Of a stretch of 64,000 bases of DNA, positions 27,021 to 36,787 are shown piece after piece. The notes below the pieces were generated by a model that was given only the letters and a program-made list of their open reading frames with translations, had not been told where the DNA came from and did no database searches. The position numbers and the translations under genes are program-made. The stretch is taken from contig CAZSLC010000009.1 of NCBI GenBank assembly GCA_964607675.1, positions 4,780 through 68,779 of the forward strand, written 5' to 3'. The stretch is from CAZSLC01 sp964607675. GTDB taxonomy: Bacteria; Bacteroidota; Bacteroidia; Bacteroidales; UBA932. Each line of letters starts with the position of its first letter. Position 1 is the first letter of the stretch.

Positions 27021-27575
27021 ATGAAAAAATTAGGAACACTTTTAATTCTTTGTTTTGTTTGTTCAATGGTACCAGCAAAAGCTCAAACATTTAAATTTGG
27101 ACACATTAACCTACAGGAAACTGTATATTTAATGTCTGAAATGGACTCAGCTATTGTTACACTTGAAAAATATAGCAAGGATCTACAAGAAACATTTGTA
27201 TCAATGCAAAACGAATTTCAGTCGAAGTACAATACTTATCAACAAATGAGCGCAAATTGGACACCAGTAGTTTTGCAAGCAAAAGAGAAAGAATTGCAAG
27301 AGATGCAACAAAGACTTCAACAATTTGAACAAAGTGCACAGACCGAATTACAACAAAAACAACAAGAAATATTAGCTCCTATCTACAAAAAAGCAAATGA
27401 AGCATTGACTAAGGTGGGCAAAGCTAACGGTTTTACTTATGTTTTTGATATTTCTACAGCTACAATACCATACGTGAACGATGCCGTTAGTATCAATGTC
27501 TCAGATATGGTTAAAAAAGAGCTTAATATCCCTTTGGATAAAAAGTTACCAAAAAACACCCAAATAGCTAAATAG
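27021..27575 (+). CDS. OmpH/Skp-like periplasmic chaperone, copy 2
   Basis: A 184-residue paralogue of the preceding gene. The signal peptide is MKKLGTLLILCFVCSMVPAKAQ; the mature N-terminus FKFGHINLQETVYLMSEMDSA is Skp-like and the middle is a glutamine-rich coiled coil (EMQQRLQQFEQSAQTELQQ). Tandem skp genes behind bamA are usual in Bacteroidota. It starts 17 bases after copy 1 and is closed by a terminator at 27591-27616. Confidence 0.9.
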   Translation: MKKLGTLLILCFVCSMVPAKAQTFKFGHINLQETVYLMSEMDSAIVTLEKYSKDLQETFVSMQNEFQSKYNTYQQMSANWTPVVLQAKEKELQEMQQRLQQFEQSAQTELQQKQQEILAPIYKKANEALTKVGKANGFTYVFDISTATIPYVNDAVSINVSDMVKKELNIPLDKKLPKNTQIAK

Positions 27576-27590
27576 TCTAAATTGCTTAAA

Positions 27591-27617
27591 AAAAGAGTGT
27601 CATTGACACTCTTTTTC
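27591..27617 (+). terminator. Rho-independent terminator of the bamA-skp unit
   Basis: AAAAGAGTGTCA (27591-27602) pairs with TGACACTCTTTT (27604-27615), with a tight ATT loop and a T run on the plus strand. The A run on the other side makes it potentially bidirectional. Confidence 0.8.
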
Positions 27618-27686
27618 TTATAAATTGATAGTAAATTTTTAAAAATAATATTTTATTGAAATATTTCTTTATATGAGAAATATGGT

Positions 27687-27694
27687 TAAATTTG
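27687..27694 (+). promoter_or_regulatory. -7 promoter element (TAAATTTG) of korAB
   Basis: TAAATTTG is an exact TAnnTTTG match ending 21 bases before the korA ATG at 27716. Confidence 0.5.
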
Positions 27695-27715
27695 TATTCA
27701 CTAAATTTTAATGTA

Positions 27716-29548
27716 ATGCAGCACAAAATCGTTGATATACAAGATGTTGTTATCAGGTTCGCCGGAGACTCTGGCGATGGAATGCAGTTGACAGGGACTT
27801 TGTTTGCAGATTCATCTGCAATATATGGAAATGAGATTTCCACTTTTCCTGACTATCCTGCGGAAATAAGAGCACCACAGGGTACTGTCTCTGGTGTTTC
27901 TGGTTTTCAAGTTCATATTGGGGCAGTGGAGATTAATACTCCTGGTGATTTTTGCGATATTCTTGTCGCTATGAATCCTGCAGCCCTTAAGGCAAATGCA
28001 AAATGGGCTAAACCAACGGCAACCATCATTCTTGATGAAGATGCTTTTGATGAGAAAGGAATAAAAAAAGCAGGCTTTAAAAGTGACAATCCAATCACAG
28101 AGTTGAAAATTGAAGATAGAAATATTATTTTATCTCCCATTACGACTCTTACCAAGGAGAGTTTGAAAGATAGCGGATTGGATAATAAAGCAATAGTTCG
28201 TTGCAAAAATATGTTTACACTTGGAATGTGCTATTTCCTATTTAATAGAGAAATGGATCATACCTTCCAATACCTTGAAAAGAAATTTAAAAAGAAACCA
28301 CAGCTTATTGAAACCAATAAAAAAGTTCTAAAAGATGGTTTCAACTATGCAAGCAATATACACGCCATTGCAAATACATATACTGTACTTCCTGCAAAAC
28401 AAGAGAAAGGTATATACCGTAACATTAATGGTAATCAAGCTACAGCATGGGGTTTACTTGCAGCATCTGAAAAGTCTGGTGTCCCATTGTTCTGTGGTTC
28501 ATATCCAATTACCCCTGCAACTGCAATTCTTGAGGAATTGGCTATTCATAAGAGTTTGGGTGCTAAGACACTACAATGTGAAGATGAAATTGCTGGTATT
28601 TGTACAGCTATCGGGGCCGCTTACGCAGGCAATTTTGCAGTTACCACTACTTCAGGACCTGGACTTTCACTCAAATCTGAAGCATTAGGACTTGCAATGA
28701 TTACTGAGCTCCCACTAGTTTTGATAGACGTACAGAGGAGTGGCCCATCTACAGGTATCCCAACCAAAACAGAACAAACAGACCTTAATCAAGCTCTGTA
28801 TGGTAGAAACGGAGAATGCCCTATCATGGTTTTGGCAGCACACTCTCCATCAGATTGCTTTGATAAGGCTTTCTATGCTGGTAAATACGCGATGGAACAC
28901 ATGATGCCTGTAATTCTACTCACTGAAGGTTTCCTTGGAAATGGTTCTGAGCCTTGGAAGATTCCATCAATGAGCGAATACCCTGAAATTAAACCACCAT
29001 TTATCGATTCTTGCGAGGGTAAATTCAAACCATTCGAAAGAGATGAAGTGAGATTTGCCAGAAAATGGGCTCGTCCAGGCACGCGTGGTTTGGAACATAG
29101 AGTTGGGGGACTTGAGAAAAATCCAGAAGGGGTTATCTCGTCTGATCCTCTTGTTCACCAAATGATGGTAAATAACAGAGCAGAAAAAGTGGCACGTGTA
29201 GCCAATTTTATCCCTGAATTGAAAGTTATCGGTGATGAAAAAGGTGAAGTTTTGATCGTTGGTTGGGGAGGAACGTTTGGACACTTATACACAGCGGTTA
29301 AAGAGTTCCATGCAGAGGGAAAAAGTGTTTCTTTAGCTCACTTTGACTATATTAATCCGCTTCCTAAAAATACGGAGAAGGTCTTTTCAAATTTCAAGAA
29401 GATAATTGTTTGTGAACTCAATAGTGGTCAATTTGCAGCATATTTGCGCAACGAATATCCTCAATTTCACTATAATCAATTGAATAAGGTCCAAGGTCAA
29501 CCATTCATCGTTAAAGATGTAGTTGATGCTGTTAATGCAATTTTATAA
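27716..29548 (+). CDS. korA: 2-oxoacid:ferredoxin oxidoreductase alpha subunit (gamma-alpha fusion), KorA-like
   Basis: A 610-residue subunit. The longest frame begins at TTG 27692 inside the promoter; ATG 27716 (MQHKIVDIQDVV) is chosen. The N-terminal gamma domain (about 1-195) starts RFAGDSGDGMQLTG and includes FPDYPAEIRAPQGT; the alpha/pyrimidine domain follows (about 225-610; CGSYPITPATAILEEL, EDEIAGICTAIGAAYAG, TTSGPGLSLKSEALGLA). This fused architecture is that of two-subunit 2-oxoglutarate:ferredoxin oxidoreductases. It converts 2-oxoglutarate and CoA to succinyl-CoA (or the reverse) with ferredoxin. korB follows after 20 bases. Confidence 0.93.
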   Translation: MQHKIVDIQDVVIRFAGDSGDGMQLTGTLFADSSAIYGNEISTFPDYPAEIRAPQGTVSGVSGFQVHIGAVEINTPGDFCDILVAMNPAALKANAKWAKPTATIILDEDAFDEKGIKKAGFKSDNPITELKIEDRNIILSPITTLTKESLKDSGLDNKAIVRCKNMFTLGMCYFLFNREMDHTFQYLEKKFKKKPQLIETNKKVLKDGFNYASNIHAIANTYTVLPAKQEKGIYRNINGNQATAWGLLAASEKSGVPLFCGSYPITPATAILEELAIHKSLGAKTLQCEDEIAGICTAIGAAYAGNFAVTTTSGPGLSLKSEALGLAMITELPLVLIDVQRSGPSTGIPTKTEQTDLNQALYGRNGECPIMVLAAHSPSDCFDKAFYAGKYAMEHMMPVILLTEGFLGNGSEPWKIPSMSEYPEIKPPFIDSCEGKFKPFERDEVRFARKWARPGTRGLEHRVGGLEKNPEGVISSDPLVHQMMVNNRAEKVARVANFIPELKVIGDEKGEVLIVGWGGTFGHLYTAVKEFHAEGKSVSLAHFDYINPLPKNTEKVFSNFKKIIVCELNSGQFAAYLRNEYPQFHYNQLNKVQGQPFIVKDVVDAVNAIL

Positions 29549-29568
29549 TCAAATTAAGAATTTTTATC

Positions 29569-30585
29569 ATGAAATATACAGCACAAGATTTTAAAAGTAA
29601 CCAAGAGGTTAGATGGTGTCCTGGATGTGGTGACCACTCTGTACTCGCTGCTCTCCAAAAGTCATTACCAGAGGTGGCTGAGGCTTTAGGATATACAAAA
29701 GAAAGATTTGTATTTGTATCAGGTATTGGTTGTTCTTCAAGACTACCATATTATATGGACACATATGGTTTCCATAGCATTCATGGCCGTGCGACAGCTA
29801 TTTCGACTGGAATGAAGGTTGCAAATCCTACCCTTTCAATTTGGCAAGCAACAGGAGATGGTGATGCATTGGCAATAGGTGGTAACCACTTTATCCATGC
29901 AATTCGTAGAAATATAGATATTAATATCGTATTGTTCAACAATAGAATTTATGGACTTACAAAGGGTCAATACTCTCCAACTTCTAAGTTAGGAATGATA
30001 ACCAAAACATCCCCTTACGGAACAGTGGAGCACCCTTTCAACCCTGGTGCCTTAGTAATGGGTGCACGTGGTACATTCTTTGCCCGTAGTCTCGATTCTG
30101 AACTACAACTTAACCAGGAGATACTGACAGCCTCTGCAAAACACGATGGATGTTCAGTAACTGAAATGTTGGTTAACTGTGTGATTTTTAACGATGGAAC
30201 TCATGCTGAAATCTCTGATCGTGAAAACAGGGCAGATAGAACAATTATTCTCCGTCATGGAGAGCCAATGATCTTTGGTAAAAATAGGGACAAAGGTCTT
30301 ATCCTTGAGAATATGAAGCTTAAAGTGGTGAAAATTGGTGAAAATGGTATTACAGAAAAAGATATCTTAGTTCACGATGCTCACACACAAAGCGTGGGTA
30401 TTCATGGTATGCTTATTGATATGAAATATCCAGAATATCCAGTAGCATTAGGTGTAATAAGAGATGTTAAGGATATGACATATGACGATAATGTACGAGA
30501 TCAGTTACTTGAAGTAAAAGCGAAATCCTCTATCCACAACATGGACGAGTTGCTACGAAGCGGAGCTACTTGGGAGGTTAAATAA
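29569..30585 (+). CDS. korB: 2-oxoacid:ferredoxin oxidoreductase beta subunit, KorB-like
   Basis: A 338-residue thiamine-diphosphate subunit. The N-terminal WCPGCGDHSVLAAL and the GIGCSSR and GDGDALAIGGNHFIHA motifs are those of the beta subunit of 2-oxoacid:ferredoxin oxidoreductases, with NNRIYGLTKGQYSPTS after the TPP motif. It pairs with KorA encoded directly upstream. No separate ferredoxin-like delta subunit is present. gdhA follows after 48 bases, so oxidative handling of glutamate (GDH then KGOR) is encoded together. Confidence 0.94.
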   Translation: MKYTAQDFKSNQEVRWCPGCGDHSVLAALQKSLPEVAEALGYTKERFVFVSGIGCSSRLPYYMDTYGFHSIHGRATAISTGMKVANPTLSIWQATGDGDALAIGGNHFIHAIRRNIDINIVLFNNRIYGLTKGQYSPTSKLGMITKTSPYGTVEHPFNPGALVMGARGTFFARSLDSELQLNQEILTASAKHDGCSVTEMLVNCVIFNDGTHAEISDRENRADRTIILRHGEPMIFGKNRDKGLILENMKLKVVKIGENGITEKDILVHDAHTQSVGIHGMLIDMKYPEYPVALGVIRDVKDMTYDDNVRDQLLEVKAKSSIHNMDELLRSGATWEVK

Positions 30586-30633
30586 CGATATATTTTAAAT
30601 CTTTTTATATAACTTTTTAATAAATAATATAGT

Positions 30634-31977
<1,344 letters not shown>

Positions 31978-32012
31978 TTCCGAGATAAATATAAAAATAT
32001 TTAAAATTTTTA

Positions 32013-32044
32013 TGCTGTCACTATAAAAGTGACAGCATTTTTTA
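32013..32044 (+). terminator. Rho-independent terminator of gdhA
   Basis: TGCTGTCACT (32013-32022) pairs with AGTGACAGCA (32029-32038), with a six-base loop and a following T run. Confidence 0.88.
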
Positions 32045-32046
32045 TA

Positions 32047-32054
32047 TATATTTG
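32047..32054 (+). promoter_or_regulatory. -7 promoter element (TATATTTG) of the gamma-carbonic anhydrase gene
   Basis: TATATTTG matches TAnnTTTG exactly; the ATG is 15 bases downstream at 32069. It follows directly after the gdhA terminator. Confidence 0.5.
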
Positions 32055-32068
32055 TAAAGTAAAAAAAA

Positions 32069-32593
32069 ATGTCCTTAATCAAGTCTCTTAACGGAATTAC
32101 CCCAAAAATAGGAAAAAATTGTTTCATTGCTGATAACGCAGTCATAGTTGGAGATGTCCAAATAGGTGATGATTGCAGTATTTGGTATTCAACAGTACTT
32201 AGAGGAGATGTCAATCCAATAAGAATAGGAAACAGGGTAAATATTCAAGATGGTGCTGTTCTTCACACCTTGCATAAAAAATCAATAGTAGAGATAGGGA
32301 ACGATGTTTCTGTCGGTCACAATGCCATAATACATGGAGCTAAAGTGGGTAATGATGTCCTTGTTGGGATGGGTGCCATCTTAATGGACAATGCGGTGAT
32401 TTCTGATAATACGATCATTGCAGCTGGCGCAGTGATTTTAAGTAATTCTCAATTGGATAGTGGAGTCTATGCTGGAGTACCAGCAAAAAAGGTCAAAGAG
32501 GGCTCTGATGAAATAACTATCTCGGCACATAAAAACGCTCAAGGGTATATGAAATACAAAGAGTGGTTTTTAGATAATGAAAATTACAAATAA
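32069..32593 (+). CDS. Gamma-type carbonic anhydrase family protein
   Basis: A 174-residue left-handed beta-helix protein with hexapeptide repeats (ADNAVIVGDVQIGDDCSIW; RIGNRVNIQDGAVLHTL). Metal-ligand histidines are in VLHTLHKK and VSVGHNAIIHGAKVG, as in gamma-carbonic anhydrases and the CaiE/PaaY relatives. It may hydrate carbon dioxide, but many family members have no confirmed activity. It heads a plus-strand series (lipoprotein, murI, hppA). Confidence 0.88.
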   Translation: MSLIKSLNGITPKIGKNCFIADNAVIVGDVQIGDDCSIWYSTVLRGDVNPIRIGNRVNIQDGAVLHTLHKKSIVEIGNDVSVGHNAIIHGAKVGNDVLVGMGAILMDNAVISDNTIIAAGAVILSNSQLDSGVYAGVPAKKVKEGSDEITISAHKNAQGYMKYKEWFLDNENYK

Positions 32594-32627
32594 TTCTGGA
32601 ACAAAATATTAACTTATATTAACATCA

Positions 32628-33746
32628 ATGAAAAAAATTTTATTATTTGCACTTGCAACATTTGCATTAGTTGCTTGTGACCAACAACCTCAAGGAGGTT
32701 ACCTAATTAAAGGTAAAATTGCTGGCAATTCTGAAGAGATTAAAGCAGGCCAGGTTATTCTCAAAAATAGAGACAAATCCAATCCAATTTCGGATACAAC
32801 AGAAATAATTAAAGGAAAATTCTCATTTAAAGGGGTAGTTGAGACTCCAGAGCACTATTCTATAGTAATTAAGGGGCTCAAAGGTGGTATCACCCTTTTT
32901 CTTGAAAACGGAAAATATACCATTAATGGTGTAGATTCTACATTCATCTCTTCTAAAATTGATGGGCCAAGCAATCACGAATTGTTCGATCTATTGGATG
33001 AAAAAAGAGAAGCATTGGAAAAATCAATAGATGCTGAGATGTTGATAGGACAATATAGTAACCCAACTACTTCTAAAGAGAGGAAAAAGGAAATTATTTC
33101 AAGATTTGATAAGATGGATGAAATCTTCAAAGCATTTGAAGATTCTGTAGTTAAAGCAAACGAAATGACATATTTTGGCCTTTTTAAATTTATTGCAAAT
33201 ATTGATGAAATACCTTTTGACCAAGCGGAAACTAAATTGAATGCATTTTTAGGAAATGAAAAATTTAAGGACAACAAGAATTTACAGAAAGCAGTTTCTA
33301 CTCTTGAAATTCTACGTCAGATACAACCAGGCATGAAAGCACAGGATATTAAAATGAAGAGCCCTGATGGAAAAGATATCTTATTGTCAGATATTTATTC
33401 TAAAAATAAAATTACTATGATTGATTTCTGGGCAGGTTGGTGTAGTCCTTGTAGAGAATTTAATCCTGAATTATTAAAGATATATACAGATTATCATAAG
33501 AAAGGATTTGAAGTTTATGCTATCTCCTTGGATAAAGAGAGAGACTCTTGGCTTAATGCTATAGATACTGATAAATTACCATGGATTCATGTCTCAGATG
33601 TAAATTATTGGACATGTGATGCCACTAAAATATATCATGTAAGATCAATCCCTTCAAATGTATTTGTCGATCAAAATGGAATTATTGTTGCTCGTAAATG
33701 GCCTAAGGATAAGATCGTAGCACTTTTAGATCAATATACGAAATAA
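32628..33746 (+). CDS. TlpA-like thiol-disulfide oxidoreductase lipoprotein (DUF4369-type N-terminus)
   Basis: A 372-residue lipoprotein: signal MKKILLFALATFALVAC with lipobox Cys17. Residues about 25-110 resemble DUF4369 (GYLIKGKIAGN...), residues about 120-225 are helical, and about 235-372 is an AhpC/TlpA thioredoxin fold with the redox motif CSPC at Cys272/Cys275 in WAGWCSPCREF. It probably acts in the periplasm, anchored to a membrane, in disulfide exchange. The domain plan is typical of Bacteroidota. murI starts three bases later. Confidence 0.88.
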   Translation: MKKILLFALATFALVACDQQPQGGYLIKGKIAGNSEEIKAGQVILKNRDKSNPISDTTEIIKGKFSFKGVVETPEHYSIVIKGLKGGITLFLENGKYTINGVDSTFISSKIDGPSNHELFDLLDEKREALEKSIDAEMLIGQYSNPTTSKERKKEIISRFDKMDEIFKAFEDSVVKANEMTYFGLFKFIANIDEIPFDQAETKLNAFLGNEKFKDNKNLQKAVSTLEILRQIQPGMKAQDIKMKSPDGKDILLSDIYSKNKITMIDFWAGWCSPCREFNPELLKIYTDYHKKGFEVYAISLDKERDSWLNAIDTDKLPWIHVSDVNYWTCDATKIYHVRSIPSNVFVDQNGIIVARKWPKDKIVALLDQYTK

Positions 33747-33749
33747 TCG

Positions 33750-34502
33750 ATGATTGGGATATTTGATTCAGGTGTTGGTGGATTGTCAGTGTGGCGAGAG
33801 CTTTATCGTCTAATGCCACATTATGATTATGTTTATTTTTCAGATTCTGCTTATTGTCCATATGGAACAAAACCAGTAGAACAGATTATAGATAGAGCTG
33901 AAACTATATCAAATTTTCTTATTGAGCAAGGAGCTAAGATAATAGTAGTAGCATGCAATACCGCAACGGCTGCCTCTATATCTTACCTCCGCTCACATTT
34001 TCCCATACCATTTGTTGGTATGGAACCTGCAATTAAACCTGCTGCACTTACCTCAAAATCTGGTGTTGTAGGGGTGTTGGCCACTTCAAACACATTAAAA
34101 GGCTCTCTTTACCACAATACTCTACAAAAATTTGCTTCTAATGTTAAAGTCATTGAAAAAGTGGGAGAGGGACTTGTTGAACTTGTAGAATCTGGAATTA
34201 CCGAAGGGGAGAAAGTGGATTCACTTCTTCATTTATATTTAGATGATATGATAAATGAGGGTGCTGATGCAATAGTTCTCGGTTGTACCCATTACCCATT
34301 TTTATTAGATTCTATCACTAAAATTGTTGGAAATGAGGTCTTAGTTATCAATCCTGCTCCTGCAATTGCATTACAAACTCAAAGAATAGCTCAAGAAATT
34401 AAGTTGCCATTTTCCTCTGGAAGTTGTCGTTTCTACACTTCGGGTGATTTTCAAGAGTTTAAGTTATTCTTAAAGAAAACGATTAATATTAACCTAACAT
34501 AA
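33750..34502 (+). CDS. murI: Glutamate racemase
   Basis: A 250-residue MurI: N-terminal IGIFDSGVGGLSVWREL, the first catalytic cysteine in VACNTATAAS and the second in VLGCTHYPFL. It makes D-glutamate for peptidoglycan. It starts three bases after the thioredoxin-like lipoprotein gene, so the two are co-translated, and hppA follows after nine bases. Confidence 0.95.
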   Translation: MIGIFDSGVGGLSVWRELYRLMPHYDYVYFSDSAYCPYGTKPVEQIIDRAETISNFLIEQGAKIIVVACNTATAASISYLRSHFPIPFVGMEPAIKPAALTSKSGVVGVLATSNTLKGSLYHNTLQKFASNVKVIEKVGEGLVELVESGITEGEKVDSLLHLYLDDMINEGADAIVLGCTHYPFLLDSITKIVGNEVLVINPAPAIALQTQRIAQEIKLPFSSGSCRFYTSGDFQEFKLFLKKTININLT

Positions 34503-34511
34503 TACATATTT

Positions 34512-36719
34512 ATGTCAACTCAATTACTATTTTATCTTGTTCCTATTGCTTCAATAATAGCCTTAGGCTTTGCGTATTACTTTTATAAACAAATGCTTAA
34601 AGAGAGTGAGGGAACACCAACTATGAAAGAGATAGCACTGCATGTCAGAAAGGGTGCGATGGCTTATATTAAACAACAATACAAGGTTGTATTGATTGTT
34701 TTTATAATCTTGGCCATTTTCTTTGCAATACTTGCCTATGGATTTGGAATTCAAAATCCTTGGGTCCCTTTTGCATTCCTCACAGGTGGTTTTTTCTCTG
34801 GACTTGCTGGGTTTATTGGTATGAAGACAGCTACCTATGCATCTGCTAGGACTGCAAATGCTGCAAGGCGTTCTCTAAATGATGGTCTAAAACTTGCTTT
34901 TCGTTCTGGGGCAGTGATGGGGCTTGTTGTTGTAGGGCTTGGTTTACTTGATATCTCAGTTTGGTATTTGGTCCTTGATTATTTCATCGGTGCCACTGGA
35001 CCTCAAAAATTAGTTATCATTACCACTACAATGCTTACTTTCGGCATGGGGGCTTCTACTCAAGCATTATTTGCAAGGGTAGGTGGCGGTATCTATACTA
35101 AGGCTGCCGACGTTGGAGCTGATCTCGTTGGTAAAGTTGAGGCTGGTATCCCTGAGGATGATCCAAGAAATCCTGCAACTATTGCAGATAATGTTGGTGA
35201 CAATGTAGGTGATGTCGCTGGTATGGGGGCTGATTTATACGAATCGTATTGTGGGTCAATCCTTGCCACTGCAGCACTTGGTGCTTCTGCCTTTTATGTT
35301 GATCCTGAAATTCAAACTAAAGCGGTATTCGCACCTATGATTATTGCTGCTGTTGGTATTATTTTATCTATTATAGGTATCTTTTTAGTAAGGACAAAAG
35401 AGGGTGCAGGGATGAAGCAGCTTCTTAAATCCCTCAGTGTGGGGGTCAATGTCAGCGCACTATTGATTGCGATACTCACTTTTGCTATTCTTTATGTATT
35501 ACAGCTTCCTAATTGGCTTGGAATTTCTTTTTCTGTCGTTGTCGGCCTTTTGGCAGGTATCATTATCGGGCAGTCAACAGAGTACTACACATCACATTCA
35601 TATAAACCGACTCAAAAGTTGGCAGAGAGCTCTAAAACTGGCCCTGCTACAGTTATCATTTCGGGTGTTGGACTCGGTATGATTTCTACTGCAATACCAG
35701 TTATCACTATTGCTGCTGCTATTATCTTGGCATATTTAAGTGCAATAGGATTTGATGTACAAAACATGCTTACTTCTGAAAATCTGGGTCTCGGCCTATA
35801 TGGTATTGGAATAGCTGCTGTCGGAATGCTTTCAACACTTGGAATTACCTTGGCAACAGATGCTTATGGCCCTATTGCTGACAATGCAGGGGGAAATGCA
35901 CAGATGAGTGAATTGGAACCTGAGGTGCGCAAAAGAACAGACATTCTTGACGCTCTTGGAAACACTACAGCTGCTACTGGAAAGGGATTTGCAATTGGTT
36001 CTGCTGCACTTACTGCACTTGCTCTTTTAGCATCTTATATAGAGGAGATAAAGATTGCGTTGCAACATATTGGACAAACGACAATTGAGATTGCAGGTAG
36101 GAGTGTAGAGGTTGCCTCGGCTACTATTCCAGATTTTATGGAATATTATCAAATAAACTTAATGAATCCAAAGGTATTAATAGGTGTATTCATTGGTGCT
36201 ATGATGTCGTTTTTATTCTGCGGTTTGACCATGAATGCTGTTGGCCGTGCTGCAGAGAAAATGGTGGAAGAGGTACGGCGCCAGTTTAGAGAGATAAAAG
36301 GTATCCTTACTAAAGAAGCTACACCTGATTATGCAAAATGTGTTGAAATCTCCACAAAAGGTGCACAAAAAGAGATGTTGTTTCCTTCAATTATTGCTAT
36401 TATAGTTCCTGTCGTTGTTGGTTTGATTTTTGGAGTTTCAGGTACTGTCGGTCTTTTAGTTGGAGGACTTGGATCAGGCTTCGTACTTGCTATTTTTATG
36501 GCAAATTCTGGTGGTGCATGGGACAATGCTAAAAAGTACGTAGAAGAGGGCAATTTTGGTGGTTCTGGCTCAGAGTGTCATAAGGCAACTGTTGTTGGTG
36601 ATACAGTAGGGGACCCATTTAAAGATACATCAGGCCCATCTCTTAATATCCTAATCAAACTGATGACCATGGTATCTATTGTAACAGCTGGCCTTAATGT
36701 AGCATTTACACTGTTGTAG
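34512..36719 (+). CDS. hppA: Membrane-bound ion-pumping pyrophosphatase, K+-dependent type
   Basis: A 735-residue polytopic enzyme with about sixteen membrane segments. The substrate-binding loop runs through KAADVGADLVGKVEAGIPEDD and NPATIADNVGDNVGD; a second acidic loop is ATDAYGPIADNAGGNAQM and the last is HKATVVGDTVGDPFKDTSGP. At about residues 483-491 the sequence is GNTTAATGK: alanine where K+-independent enzymes have lysine, which points to K+ dependence. It couples pyrophosphate hydrolysis to H+ and/or Na+ export. The ion cannot be decided by reading. It is closed by a bidirectional terminator. Confidence 0.95.
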   Translation: MSTQLLFYLVPIASIIALGFAYYFYKQMLKESEGTPTMKEIALHVRKGAMAYIKQQYKVVLIVFIILAIFFAILAYGFGIQNPWVPFAFLTGGFFSGLAGFIGMKTATYASARTANAARRSLNDGLKLAFRSGAVMGLVVVGLGLLDISVWYLVLDYFIGATGPQKLVIITTTMLTFGMGASTQALFARVGGGIYTKAADVGADLVGKVEAGIPEDDPRNPATIADNVGDNVGDVAGMGADLYESYCGSILATAALGASAFYVDPEIQTKAVFAPMIIAAVGIILSIIGIFLVRTKEGAGMKQLLKSLSVGVNVSALLIAILTFAILYVLQLPNWLGISFSVVVGLLAGIIIGQSTEYYTSHSYKPTQKLAESSKTGPATVIISGVGLGMISTAIPVITIAAAIILAYLSAIGFDVQNMLTSENLGLGLYGIGIAAVGMLSTLGITLATDAYGPIADNAGGNAQMSELEPEVRKRTDILDALGNTTAATGKGFAIGSAALTALALLASYIEEIKIALQHIGQTTIEIAGRSVEVASATIPDFMEYYQINLMNPKVLIGVFIGAMMSFLFCGLTMNAVGRAAEKMVEEVRRQFREIKGILTKEATPDYAKCVEISTKGAQKEMLFPSIIAIIVPVVVGLIFGVSGTVGLLVGGLGSGFVLAIFMANSGGAWDNAKKYVEEGNFGGSGSECHKATVVGDTVGDPFKDTSGPSLNILIKLMTMVSIVTAGLNVAFTLL

Positions 36720-36737
36720 ATTTAGCATATTAATAAT

Positions 36738-36770
36738 AAAAAGGTCGCCAATTTGGCGACCTTTATTTTT
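36738..36770. terminator. Bidirectional Rho-independent terminator between hppA and susD
   Basis: AAAGGTCGCCAA (36740-36751) and TTGGCGACCTTT (36753-36764) form a 12-bp stem around one base. A T-rich tract follows on the plus strand and an A-rich one precedes it, so it can end both hppA and the converging SusD-like gene. Confidence 0.88.
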
Positions 36771-36787
36771 ATATCATAATCAATTGA

